Origin: Bacteroidales bacterium
GTDB lineage: Bacteria; Bacteroidota; Bacteroidia; Bacteroidales; WCHB1-69
Direction: 5' to 3'
DNA length: 9,388 nucleotides
Assembly: GCA_028684405.1 (NCBI GenBank)
Contig: JAQUGA010000088.1
Coordinates: 1 to 9,388 of the forward strand
The position numbers and the translations under genes were made by a program. Shown piece by piece: positions 1 to 7,098 of the stretch (its first letter is position 1; each line of letters opens with the position of its first letter). The notes below the pieces were generated by a model that saw nothing but the letters and a program-made list of their open reading frames with translations, was not told the DNA's origin and did not search any database.

Positions 1-2
1 AA

Positions 3-1052
3 GAGAAATCTTCCATTGATATTGAAAAAGATGAAATTCAAAAATTCTACTTCGAGATTGGAATTCAGCCAGAAGTTGATTTAAAAGCCATCAAAGTTAA
101 GGCAAAACAATACGAAATTGAAGCGACTGAAAAACAAATTGACGATGAAGTTACGCAACTTACTAAAAGATATGGCAGCGTTGATTCGCCAGAAACCATT
201 GGAGCTGCTGATTTAGTTACGGGTGAATTTATTTACAGCGATGATAATGACACTGCTACACCAGAGCAGACTTCAATTTTTGTAGACCTAATTACCGATG
301 CAAAAATCAAAAAAGCATTTGTGGACAAAAAAGCAGACGAGACCATTAAGTTTGATGTAAAGAAAGCTTTTAAAGACCCTAAACATGTTGCAAAAGCTCT
401 AAATATAAAAGAATCTGAAGTTGAAAATGCAAAATCGGAAATTTTATTTACTGCAAAAAGTATCAGTCGTTTAACTCCTTCGGAAATAAATGAAGATTTA
501 TTCAAAAAAGCATTCCCCGAAAAAGAGATAAAAACAGAAGAAGAATTTAAAGCAGCAGTAAAGGAAGTTATTGAAAAGGAATTTACTCAATATTCTGAAC
601 GTAAATTTGTGGACGATACCATCAAAGAAATAATTGATAATAGCGGAATTAAACTTCCTGAAGAATTCTTAAAAAGATGGATGATTCGAACCAATGATAC
701 CATCACCGAAGAGAATGTTGACGACGAATACGAGCGTGCAAATCAATCCATCAAATGGCAATTGATTGAAAACGCTTTGGTAAAAGAAAACAACATTGCC
801 ATCAATATGGATTCTGTAAAAGACTATATTCGTGAGTTTTACAGAGGATATTTCAAATCTTCAGAAGCCCCAACGGATGAAGAAACCATAAATGAAAACT
901 TGGAAAAAATAGTAGACCAAGCCATTCAAAATAAAGAAGATGTGAAAAAAATATACGAATCTTTATTTGATCAAAAAATTACCGAAGCAATTAAAAAATT
1001 AGTCAAACCTAAATTAGAAAAAATCAGCTTTGACGATTTTGTAAAACTATAG
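3..1052 (+). CDS. tig: Trigger factor, ribosome-associated chaperone (5' end missing)
   Basis: This reading frame is open from the left edge and gives 349 residues of a protein whose start lies upstream. Trigger factor docks at the ribosomal exit tunnel and shields nascent chains. Bacterial homologues are about 430-450 residues, so roughly the first 100, the ribosome-binding domain, are missing here. The visible part starts with the typical 'FEIGIQPEVDL' linker. A region in the PPIase-domain position follows (about residues 40-150 of the visible part), then a long, charged, helical C-terminal domain with 'LPEEFLKRWM', a hallmark-like segment of the family. The usual PPIase signature around 'GFEDQLVG' is not seen, so prolyl isomerase activity is doubtful. 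An ATG at 321 lies inside the gene and is not the real start. The stop is 23 bases before clpP, the classic tig-clpP-clpX order, which strengthens the call. Confidence 0.92.
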   Translation, partial: EKSSIDIEKDEIQKFYFEIGIQPEVDLKAIKVKAKQYEIEATEKQIDDEVTQLTKRYGSVDSPETIGAADLVTGEFIYSDDNDTATPEQTSIFVDLITDAKIKKAFVDKKADETIKFDVKKAFKDPKHVAKALNIKESEVENAKSEILFTAKSISRLTPSEINEDLFKKAFPEKEIKTEEEFKAAVKEVIEKEFTQYSERKFVDDTIKEIIDNSGIKLPEEFLKRWMIRTNDTITEENVDDEYERANQSIKWQLIENALVKENNIAINMDSVKDYIREFYRGYFKSSEAPTDEETINENLEKIVDQAIQNKEDVKKIYESLFDQKITEAIKKLVKPKLEKISFDDFVKL

Positions 1053-1075
1053 TTTAACCTTAAAAACTTGAAATT

Positions 1076-1753
1076 ATGGACAGCAATGAATTCCGAAAAT
1101 ACGCCACCAAACACATAGGCATTAGTAGCTTGAACATGGATCGATACACTTCCATGATTAACAACAACTATATTTCCCCAATGATTATCGAAGAACGCCA
1201 GCTAAACATAGCTACAATGGACGTATTTTCGAGACTTATGATGGATCGTATTATCTTTTTGGGAGTTCCCATTTACGATAGTGTTGCAAACATTATTCAA
1301 GCACAGTTGTTATTTCTCGAATCAGTGGATCCCAAAAAAGACATTCAAATTTATTTGAATTCTCCGGGCGGTTCTGTACATGCTGGACTTGGCATTTATG
1401 ATACCATGCAGTATATTGCACCCGACATTGCTACCATTTGCACCGGCATGGCGGCTTCTATGGGAGCGGTTTTGTTGTGTGCTGGAGCCAAAGGCAAACG
1501 CACTGCGCTTAAACATGCTCGTGTTATGATTCACCAACCCATGGGAGGTGCTGAAGGACAGGCTACAGATATTGAAATTACGGCTCGTGAAATTCAAAAG
1601 ATGAAAAAAGAACTTTACGAAATTATTTCACATCATTCTGGAAAAGATTACGATATTATCTGGAAAGATGCCGATAGAGATTATTGGATGACATCTCAAG
1701 AAGCTCGCGAATATGGAATGATTGATGAAATATTAGAACGTAAGAAAGAGTAA
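1076..1753 (+). CDS. clpP: ATP-dependent Clp protease proteolytic subunit ClpP
   Basis: This is a serine peptidase of family S14. It forms a double-heptamer chamber in the cytosol and degrades proteins unfolded by ClpX. The catalytic triad is visible: Ser128 in 'GMAASMGA', His153 in 'MIHQP' and Asp202 in 'DRDYWM'. The spacings of 25 and 49 residues match those of E. coli Ser97/His122/Asp171. The oxyanion-region motif 'NSPGGS' is at 95-100. The protein has 225 residues, against 207 in E. coli. The extra length is mostly N-terminal: the conserved 'PMIIEE' block starts at residue 35 rather than 18, so a longer propeptide may be removed on maturation. That N-terminus resembles Bacteroidota ClpP proteins as I remember them. 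No clear Shine-Dalgarno precedes the ATG. The gene follows tig by 23 bases and is separated from clpX by a hairpin. Confidence 0.97.
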   Translation: MDSNEFRKYATKHIGISSLNMDRYTSMINNNYISPMIIEERQLNIATMDVFSRLMMDRIIFLGVPIYDSVANIIQAQLLFLESVDPKKDIQIYLNSPGGSVHAGLGIYDTMQYIAPDIATICTGMAASMGAVLLCAGAKGKRTALKHARVMIHQPMGGAEGQATDIEITAREIQKMKKELYEIISHHSGKDYDIIWKDADRDYWMTSQEAREYGMIDEILERKKE

Positions 1754-1774
1754 AACGAACAATAGTTAAACCAT

Positions 1775-1809
1775 AAAAGAGCCGCATTTTCAATAAATCG
1801 GCTCTTTTT
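1775..1809 (+). terminator. Intrinsic terminator-like hairpin between clpP and clpX
   Basis: A 10-base perfect inverted repeat, AAAAGAGCCG (1775-1784) with CGGCTCTTTT (1799-1808), encloses a 14-base loop and runs into a T tract (1805-1809). Inside the loop, ATTT (1786-1789) can pair with AAAT (1795-1798) and extend the stem. The GC-rich core followed by T residues is the form of a Rho-independent terminator. It begins 22 bases after the clpP stop and ends 20 bases before the clpX start, so it would end or attenuate transcription from tig-clpP. The A run on the left arm means it could also act weakly on the other strand. Confidence 0.8.
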
Positions 1810-1828
1810 ATTGAAAACTTAAAAGAAT

Positions 1829-3058
1829 ATGGCTAAGCAAAAAAAAGAGCAGGAACAGTTTTGTTCATTTTGTGGAAGTGTCGCTAAAGATGGGTTGATT
1901 ATTTTTAGCAGCGGTGCTAATTGTGACATTTGCGAGGAGTGCGTTCGTCATGCGAACACCATTTTGGAAGAGAACAAAAAATTCCAAAAAAAGGAAAACA
2001 GCGATTTCAAATTATATAAACCAGCTGAAATAAAAGCTTTTTTAGATCAACATGTAATTGGTCAGGAGAATGCCAAAAAAACCTTATCGGTAGGTGTTTA
2101 CAACCATTTCAAACGAATTTCTGCAAAGAAAACCGAAAATGATGAAGTAGAGATTGAAAAATCAAACATTATTATGATTGGCGAAACTGGAACCGGAAAA
2201 ACCTTGGTTGCCCGAACCATTGCCAAGCTTTTAGATGTTCCCTTTTGCATAGCTGATGCTACTGTTTTTACCGAAGCAGGATATGTTGGTGAAGATGTTG
2301 AAAGTATTTTGTCTCGACTTTTACAAGCAGCGGATTACAATGTAGAACATGCCGAAAAAGGAATTGTTTTTATTGATGAAATAGACAAAGTTGCTCGCAA
2401 ATCCGACAATCCTTCCATTACCCGCGACGTGTCGGGCGAAGGCGTGCAGCAAGCTCTTTTGAAACTTTTGGAAGGATCTAAAGTAAACGTACCGCCACAA
2501 GGAGGTCGGAAACATCCAGAGCAAAAATTCATCGAAATAAATACTCAAAATATTTTGTTTATTGCCGGTGGTGCATTTGATGGAATTGAGAAAAAAATAG
2601 CATCCAGATTAAATACGAATGTAATTGGATATACCAAGAAAGCTGAAATTGCTGATAAATCAAACATGATGCAGTATATTTCTGCTCAAGATTTGAAAAG
2701 CTTTGGTTTAATTCCGGAATTATGCGGTCGTTTTCCTGTGGTCACTTATTTAAATCCACTAGAGAGAGAAACTTTAAAAAGAATTTTAACAGAACCTAAA
2801 AACGCCCTGATTAAGCAATACATCAAGCTTTTCGAAATTGACAATATAAAACTAAGCTTTGACGATTCGGTCATCGATTTCATTGTTGACAAAGCGGTTG
2901 AATTAAAGCTGGGTGCTCGAGGTTTACGTTCAATTATTGAAGCCATAATGATGGATTTAATGTTTGAACTTCCTTCCAACAAAAAAATAAAAGAATATAC
3001 TCTGACCAAAGAATATGCAATGACTAAGTTGTCGAGCGTTATTAGCAGTGCTTCTTAG
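1829..3058 (+). CDS. clpX: ATP-dependent Clp protease ATP-binding subunit ClpX
   Basis: This is an AAA+ hexameric unfoldase that recognises tagged substrates and threads them into ClpP. The N-terminal zinc-binding domain uses Cys12, Cys15, Cys35 and Cys38, with an additional Cys32. The AAA+ core shows Walker A 'GETGTGKT' (118-125), the pore loop 'GYVG' (151-154), Walker B 'IVFIDE' (179-184), the RKH loop (227-229), the arginine finger in 'GRFPV' (Arg301) and sensor 2 'GARGLR' (Arg364). The ClpP-docking loop, IGF in E. coli, reads 'IGY' (266-268), as I recall for other Bacteroidota. At 409 residues it is close to the usual 410-430. The Walker A second position is Glu where ClpX normally has Pro, which is unusual. 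No promoter fits in the 20 bases between the hairpin and the ATG, so expression depends on readthrough or an internal promoter. Confidence 0.97.
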   Translation: MAKQKKEQEQFCSFCGSVAKDGLIIFSSGANCDICEECVRHANTILEENKKFQKKENSDFKLYKPAEIKAFLDQHVIGQENAKKTLSVGVYNHFKRISAKKTENDEVEIEKSNIIMIGETGTGKTLVARTIAKLLDVPFCIADATVFTEAGYVGEDVESILSRLLQAADYNVEHAEKGIVFIDEIDKVARKSDNPSITRDVSGEGVQQALLKLLEGSKVNVPPQGGRKHPEQKFIEINTQNILFIAGGAFDGIEKKIASRLNTNVIGYTKKAEIADKSNMMQYISAQDLKSFGLIPELCGRFPVVTYLNPLERETLKRILTEPKNALIKQYIKLFEIDNIKLSFDDSVIDFIVDKAVELKLGARGLRSIIEAIMMDLMFELPSNKKIKEYTLTKEYAMTKLSSVISSAS

Positions 3059-3074
3059 ATTAAAAATTAAGTTA

Positions 3075-3082
3075 TATATTTG
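3075..3082 (+). promoter_or_regulatory. Candidate Bacteroidota-type -7 promoter element
   Basis: TATATTTG fits the TAnnTTTG -7 consensus of the Bacteroidota housekeeping sigma factor. It lies in the only sizeable gap after clpX, 43 bases before the DUF4294 gene start, which leaves a short leader of about 35-40 bases. A good -33 TTTG is not seen about 19-20 bases upstream, so support rests on the -7 element and on position. Confidence 0.5.
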
Positions 3083-3125
3083 CGTTGGCACAATTCTTGT
3101 TTTGTAGTGATTAAACTCCAACGTC

Positions 3126-3707
3126 ATGAAAAAAATAACTGCTATTACAACGCTCCTTTTTATTTTCGGAATTGCTTATTCGCAAGTTACGTCCGATAAA
3201 ATTGTAGCAGCAACTATTTTAGACGGTGACACCATCCCCTACTTAAGTCTTCGAGAAGTGAGCATTGTTTCGTGGCGTCCTTTCCGAAGTGCAGCAGAGG
3301 AACAAGCACATCGGCGATTGGTAAACAACATTCGATTTGTATATCCCTATGCAAAAGTTGCATCTGCCAAAATGAGACATTACGATAATTTAAGTGCAGC
3401 AGCCAAAAATCGTCGCGAACGGAACAAAATTAGCAAAAGAGCTGAAGAAGAGATAAAAGCTCAATTTGAGAATGATATTCGAAACATGTCCCAATCTCAG
3501 GGAATTCTATTAATAAAACTCATCGACAGAGAAAGCGGAAAATCATCCTACGAAATTATTTCAGCTACGCGTGGTAAATTCAGAGCTGTTTTTTGGCAAT
3601 CGTTTTCCTATTTTTGGGGGATTAATCTAAAGGAACAATACGATCCCAATGGGAAAGACAAAGAGATAGAAACCATTATCAACTTAATAGATGCAGGCTT
3701 AATATAA
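3126..3707 (+). CDS. Exported DUF4294-domain protein of unknown function
   Basis: This 193-residue protein has a signal peptide: Lys2-Lys3, then a hydrophobic stretch to about residue 17, with likely cleavage after Ser19 in 'AYS|Q'. The mature protein is therefore expected in the periplasm or outside the cell. The rest matches my memory of DUF4294, a Bacteroidota family. It has 'DGDTIPY' (33-39) and 'VYPYAK' (72-77), then a charged, probably helical segment rich in Arg, Lys and Glu (about 80-118). After that come 'SQSQGILLIKLIDRESG' (122-138), 'RAVFWQSF' (153-160) and 'YDPNGKD' (172-178). No catalytic motif is recognisable and the role is unknown. Length is typical for the family, so the gene looks intact. 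It is first after the promoter candidate and 21 bases before the lipoprotein gene, so the two are probably co-transcribed. Confidence 0.85.
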   Translation: MKKITAITTLLFIFGIAYSQVTSDKIVAATILDGDTIPYLSLREVSIVSWRPFRSAAEEQAHRRLVNNIRFVYPYAKVASAKMRHYDNLSAAAKNRRERNKISKRAEEEIKAQFENDIRNMSQSQGILLIKLIDRESGKSSYEIISATRGKFRAVFWQSFSYFWGINLKEQYDPNGKDKEIETIINLIDAGLI

Positions 3708-3728
3708 ACATTACAAAAACGACATGCC

Positions 3729-4913
3729 ATGAAAACTATAAATAATCCATTTCAAATTCTGGCAATCTTTGGATTCGTCACTCTCTTTTTATTCCAATCC
3801 TGCGTTTCGAGTGAACGTTTGTTAGAAAAAGGCGACTACGATGCTGCTTTAGAAAAATCCATAAAAAAAGTAATCAAAGATCCGAGTAAAAAAAGCGAGT
3901 ATCAAGTTTTAAAAAGTGCATATTCAAGTGCACAGCTTAGGGATAACGAACGAATTAATGACTTACGAAAATCGGGTCAACCCAATATTTGGGGAAATGT
4001 ATATTCCATTCTTAACAGAATGGAACAACGTCAAAATAAAATCAAAAATTTACCTTTCAAAATTAGAGAAATTGTAGATATTAGTGAAGTCGACTTTGCT
4101 AAAGAGATACAAGATGTAAAATATAAAGCCGCCGAATATCATTATTCTTTAGCCCAACAACTTCTTAATAAGCAAGATAAAAAAAATGCAAGAGCAGCAT
4201 ATCGTGAATTAGAAAGTGTAGAGTATTACTTTTCAAATTATAAATACACCAATGAACTTAAAACAAAAGCTCTTAGCAATGGACGAATGTTTACACTAAT
4301 AACGGTTAACAATGCTTCAAACACCAATGTTCCCAATGAGTTTTACAATGAATTGGAGCGAATTAACATTTCCAGATTAAACAGCGTCTGGATGCTTTAC
4401 GACCTTCAAAACGACGCCAACAAATGTTATGATTATAAGATTCTAATTACTATTCAAAATATAAAAATCACGCCTGAATTGATAAAAGAAAACAATTACA
4501 CCTACGACAAAGAAGTTCAAGATGGAATTCAGCCGTTGGTGGACAAATATGGACTGGTTGTTAAAGACTCTTTGGGGGAGGTAATTTACATTAACAAATA
4601 CAAAACATTATACTGTTATGTTCGTGATATAGAGCAACATAAAGATGCTTATGTGAATTTAAGCGTAAGTTATTTAGACAATATTTCTCATCAAATATTA
4701 AGGAGTAATTATTTGGATGCTGGATTCTCTTTTCATCATATTGCAACAACCGCAAATGGCGATTTAGATATTTTGCCACAAACCATACGCCGTCGGTTAG
4801 GCAGTATGCCTCTTCCCTTTCCTCATGATTTTGAAATGCTCATGGAAACATCTGTTATTTTAAGAGATAAAATTAATTCCTATTTATACAGCAACAGGCA
4901 CTTGATAGATTAA
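3729..4913 (+). CDS. TPR-like lipoprotein of unknown function
   Basis: The 394-residue product has a type II signal peptide: a hydrophobic stretch (about 9-22) ending in 'LFQSC', with Cys25 as the probable lipidated residue. The residues after Cys25 (VSSER) do not form the acidic surface-export signal known for some Bacteroidota lipoproteins, so periplasmic-facing attachment is the simpler guess. Two helical, TPR-like segments are visible: 'LEKGDYDAALEKSIKKV' (32-48) and its continuation to about 68, and a second at about 138-182 around 'AQQLLNKQDKKNARAAYREL'. The C-terminal half, with 'IQNIKITPE' (242-250), 'KDSLGE' (279-284) and 'TTANGDLDILP' (340-350), looks like a separate, mainly beta region. 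I recall similar conserved hypothetical lipoproteins in Bacteroidota but no assigned function. The stop is one base before the next start, which implies translational coupling. Confidence 0.82.
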   Translation: MKTINNPFQILAIFGFVTLFLFQSCVSSERLLEKGDYDAALEKSIKKVIKDPSKKSEYQVLKSAYSSAQLRDNERINDLRKSGQPNIWGNVYSILNRMEQRQNKIKNLPFKIREIVDISEVDFAKEIQDVKYKAAEYHYSLAQQLLNKQDKKNARAAYRELESVEYYFSNYKYTNELKTKALSNGRMFTLITVNNASNTNVPNEFYNELERINISRLNSVWMLYDLQNDANKCYDYKILITIQNIKITPELIKENNYTYDKEVQDGIQPLVDKYGLVVKDSLGEVIYINKYKTLYCYVRDIEQHKDAYVNLSVSYLDNISHQILRSNYLDAGFSFHHIATTANGDLDILPQTIRRRLGSMPLPFPHDFEMLMETSVILRDKINSYLYSNRHLID

Positions 4914-4914
4914 A

Positions 4915-5865
4915 ATGAAACCAAAAGTACTTTTTTTAGACAGCACTCACCCAATTCTTTATGAAAAACTTAAAGAATTGGGTTTTGAAATTTTACATGA
5001 ATTTGATAAGACAAAAGAAGAACTAATCCCTCAACTCAAGGATATTGAAGGACTTATCATTCGCAGTCGCATGAAAATTGATGCTGAAATTATGCAGCAT
5101 TCACCTTCGTTAAAATTTATTGGACGCGTTGGTTCGGGACTCGAAAACATCGATTTGGAGTATGCAAAAAGCAAAGGTATTTTTTGCATCAACTCTCCTG
5201 AAGGCAATCGAGATGCTGTTGCTGAGCACACTTTAGGTATGCTTTTGTGTTTGAAAAACAATATTTTAAAATCCGACAAAGAAGTTAGAAACGGATTTTG
5301 GCTAAGAGAAGAAAACCGCGGCATTGAAATATCCGGCAAAACGATTGCAATTATCGGGTTTGGCAATATGGGAAGTGCGTTTGCACAAAGATTAAAAGGA
5401 TTTGATTGCACTATTTTGGCGTATGACAAATACAAAACAAATTATGCTCCTGATTATGTCAAAGAGACGACTTTAGAAGATGTTTTCGAAAATGCAGACA
5501 TAGTGAGTTACCACATTCCCTACAATCCAGAAAATCATTATTTAATCAACACCAATCACATTAATTTATTTAAAAAAACAATTACTATATTGAATACCTC
5601 CAGGGGGAAAATTTTAAACACACAAGATTTGGTTGCAGCCTTAAAAAGTGGCAAGGTAAACGGTGCTTGTTTAGATGTTTTGGAATATGAAAGTGTCAAT
5701 TTGCAAAACCTTGAAAAAGACCAATGGCCCGAAGCGATGACCCAACTTGCCATGATGCAAAACGTCGTTCTGAGCTCTCATATTGCAGGCTGGACACAAG
5801 AATCAAACATTAAGCTCTCTCTCTTTTTAATCGAAAAGATAAAAAAAGTCCTTCAACTTCAATAA
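4915..5865 (+). CDS. D-2-hydroxyacid dehydrogenase (SerA-like, no ACT domain)
   Basis: This is a cytosolic NAD-dependent oxidoreductase that interconverts 2-hydroxy and 2-keto acids. The substrate-binding region carries 'GRVGSGLENID' (70-80). The Rossmann motif 'GFGNMG' is at 148-153, and Asp171 at the end of the second strand favours NAD over NADP. The catalytic residues are Arg230 in 'NTSRG', Glu259 in 'DVLEYES' and His289 in 'SSHIAGW'. The Pro that usually follows the Glu is Ser here. The Glu-His distance is 30 residues against 23 in E. coli SerA, so a small insertion is present. At 316 residues it lacks the C-terminal regulatory domain of longer phosphoglycerate dehydrogenases. It may be a phosphoglycerate dehydrogenase for serine synthesis, but hydroxypyruvate/glyoxylate reductase or another 2-hydroxyacid activity cannot be excluded, so no symbol is given. 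It starts one base after the lipoprotein stop. Confidence 0.9.
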   Translation: MKPKVLFLDSTHPILYEKLKELGFEILHEFDKTKEELIPQLKDIEGLIIRSRMKIDAEIMQHSPSLKFIGRVGSGLENIDLEYAKSKGIFCINSPEGNRDAVAEHTLGMLLCLKNNILKSDKEVRNGFWLREENRGIEISGKTIAIIGFGNMGSAFAQRLKGFDCTILAYDKYKTNYAPDYVKETTLEDVFENADIVSYHIPYNPENHYLINTNHINLFKKTITILNTSRGKILNTQDLVAALKSGKVNGACLDVLEYESVNLQNLEKDQWPEAMTQLAMMQNVVLSSHIAGWTQESNIKLSLFLIEKIKKVLQLQ

Positions 5866-5884
5866 TTCATTTTAAATAAAAACA

Positions 5885-7048
5885 ATGATTGAAAAAATTC
5901 AGGAATTTATAGAAATAATTCAACAAAATATCCTTCTGAAAAACTTTGTGAAACTGACTATTTCTGATAAAAAAGACAAAACAGATGAAGTCAAGTCAAT
6001 TATTATCAAACATATTGAAATTAAAAAAGGCGAACAAATGAGTTTTGTTTATCGCTACCAAACCAAGGATATTACCAAAAATTTCGCTCCAGAAGAAGCT
6101 TTGGAATTAATTTCAGAACTTTTGCTTAAGGATTATAATCAAGCCAACCTCTCTACCACCGAATTTGATTATCATTTTTGGACAAGAGGTAAAAAAAGTG
6201 GAATTAAAACAAAAAAAACAGATAAAATAGTTCAAGTTCAGTTGTTTCATGACAAGTTGAAAAACCGAATTATCGAACCCGAAAACAATTTTTATTTACA
6301 AAAGTTGGGCGTTACCAACAGTTTGTGGCAGATAAAACCCAATATGCAGGACAAATACAAACAAATCAATAAATACATTGAAATAGTGGATGGAATATTG
6401 AAAGATTATCCATTTAAGCAATCGGTTTCAATCGTTGATATGGGTAGCGGAAAGGGGTATTTGACTTTTGCTTTGTATGATTATTTTGCCAACTATTTAC
6501 AAAAAAAGGCAATGATTACCGGCGTCGAAATGAGAGCCAATTTAGTAGAGCAAAGCAATGAGATTGCAAAAATGTGTAATTTTAAGAATTTACACTTTAT
6601 CGAAGGCAGTATTCAGGAAGCAAAGACCCCGGATTACAATGTTTTAATTGCACTTCATGCCTGCGATACTGCTACGGATGACGCCATTGCACAAGGAATT
6701 AAGAACAATGCAGAAGTGATTATTTGTGCCCCTTGTTGCCACAAACAGCTAAGACCGCAAATAAAACCCGATAATATTTTACGAGAAATTACAAAGTTTG
6801 GAATTTTACTCGAACGTCAATCCGAAATGCTGACGGATACCATCAGAGGTTTGATGCTGGAAGCACACGGCTATAAAACCAATATTTTTGAATTTATTGA
6901 AACGATTCACACCCCCAAAAATGTGATGATTGTTGCAACAAAACGACAAAAACCACTTCAAAACAAAGCCTATTATTTGGAACAAATTCAGGAATTAAAA
7001 AATTTGTTTGGAATTGAAAATCACTATTTAGAAAATCTACTCAAATAG
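5885..7048 (+). CDS. METTL25-like class I SAM-dependent methyltransferase (Methyltransf_32 type)
   Basis: This 387-residue cytosolic protein has a clear Rossmann methyltransferase domain from about residue 180. Motif I is 'VDMGSGKGYLTF' (184-195), and the acidic residue Glu215 in 'GVEMR' is the probable SAM ribose contact. 'LIALHACDTATD' (254-265) and 'APCCHKQLR' (282-290) follow. This combination, particularly the His-Ala-Cys-Asp and Cys-Cys-His segments, is what I associate with the METTL25/Methyltransf_32 family. The N-terminal part (1-180) is Lys-rich, with 'DYHFWTRGKK' (95-104) and 'VQLFHDKLKNR' (118-128), and may bind substrate, perhaps RNA. The substrate is unknown. No signal peptide or membrane segment is visible. 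The gene follows the dehydrogenase by 19 bases and is probably in the same operon. The family call is firm; any rRNA or protein target is inference. Confidence 0.85.
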   Translation: MIEKIQEFIEIIQQNILLKNFVKLTISDKKDKTDEVKSIIIKHIEIKKGEQMSFVYRYQTKDITKNFAPEEALELISELLLKDYNQANLSTTEFDYHFWTRGKKSGIKTKKTDKIVQVQLFHDKLKNRIIEPENNFYLQKLGVTNSLWQIKPNMQDKYKQINKYIEIVDGILKDYPFKQSVSIVDMGSGKGYLTFALYDYFANYLQKKAMITGVEMRANLVEQSNEIAKMCNFKNLHFIEGSIQEAKTPDYNVLIALHACDTATDDAIAQGIKNNAEVIICAPCCHKQLRPQIKPDNILREITKFGILLERQSEMLTDTIRGLMLEAHGYKTNIFEFIETIHTPKNVMIVATKRQKPLQNKAYYLEQIQELKNLFGIENHYLENLLK

Positions 7049-7098
7049 AAAAAAGTTCTTTGTTGATATAGATACTTTTAAAAACCAGAAACAAATAA

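Noticed and set aside
1029..1056. TTTG followed by TATAGTTTA at the end of tig, as a possible clpP promoter
   Set aside because: The -7 match to TAnnTTTG is poor, the spacing is short and the site overlaps coding sequence.
5031..5435. 134-codon open frame on the minus strand within the dehydrogenase gene
   Set aside because: It is antisense to a gene with complete catalytic motifs, resembles no known protein and is explained by codon bias in the true frame. The other minus-strand frames in the window are rejected for the same reason.
7050..7080. Inverted repeat AAAAGT/ACTTTT after the methyltransferase gene, as a possible terminator
   Set aside because: It has only six pairs, five of them A-T, a 17-base loop and no real T run beyond the arm. 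In AT-rich sequence this is expected by chance.
7059..7080. TTTG and TACTTTTA as a possible promoter for the WG-like gene
   Set aside because: The two elements are only 10 bases apart, well short of the roughly 19-base spacing expected for Bacteroidota promoters, and the last base of the -7 element does not match.
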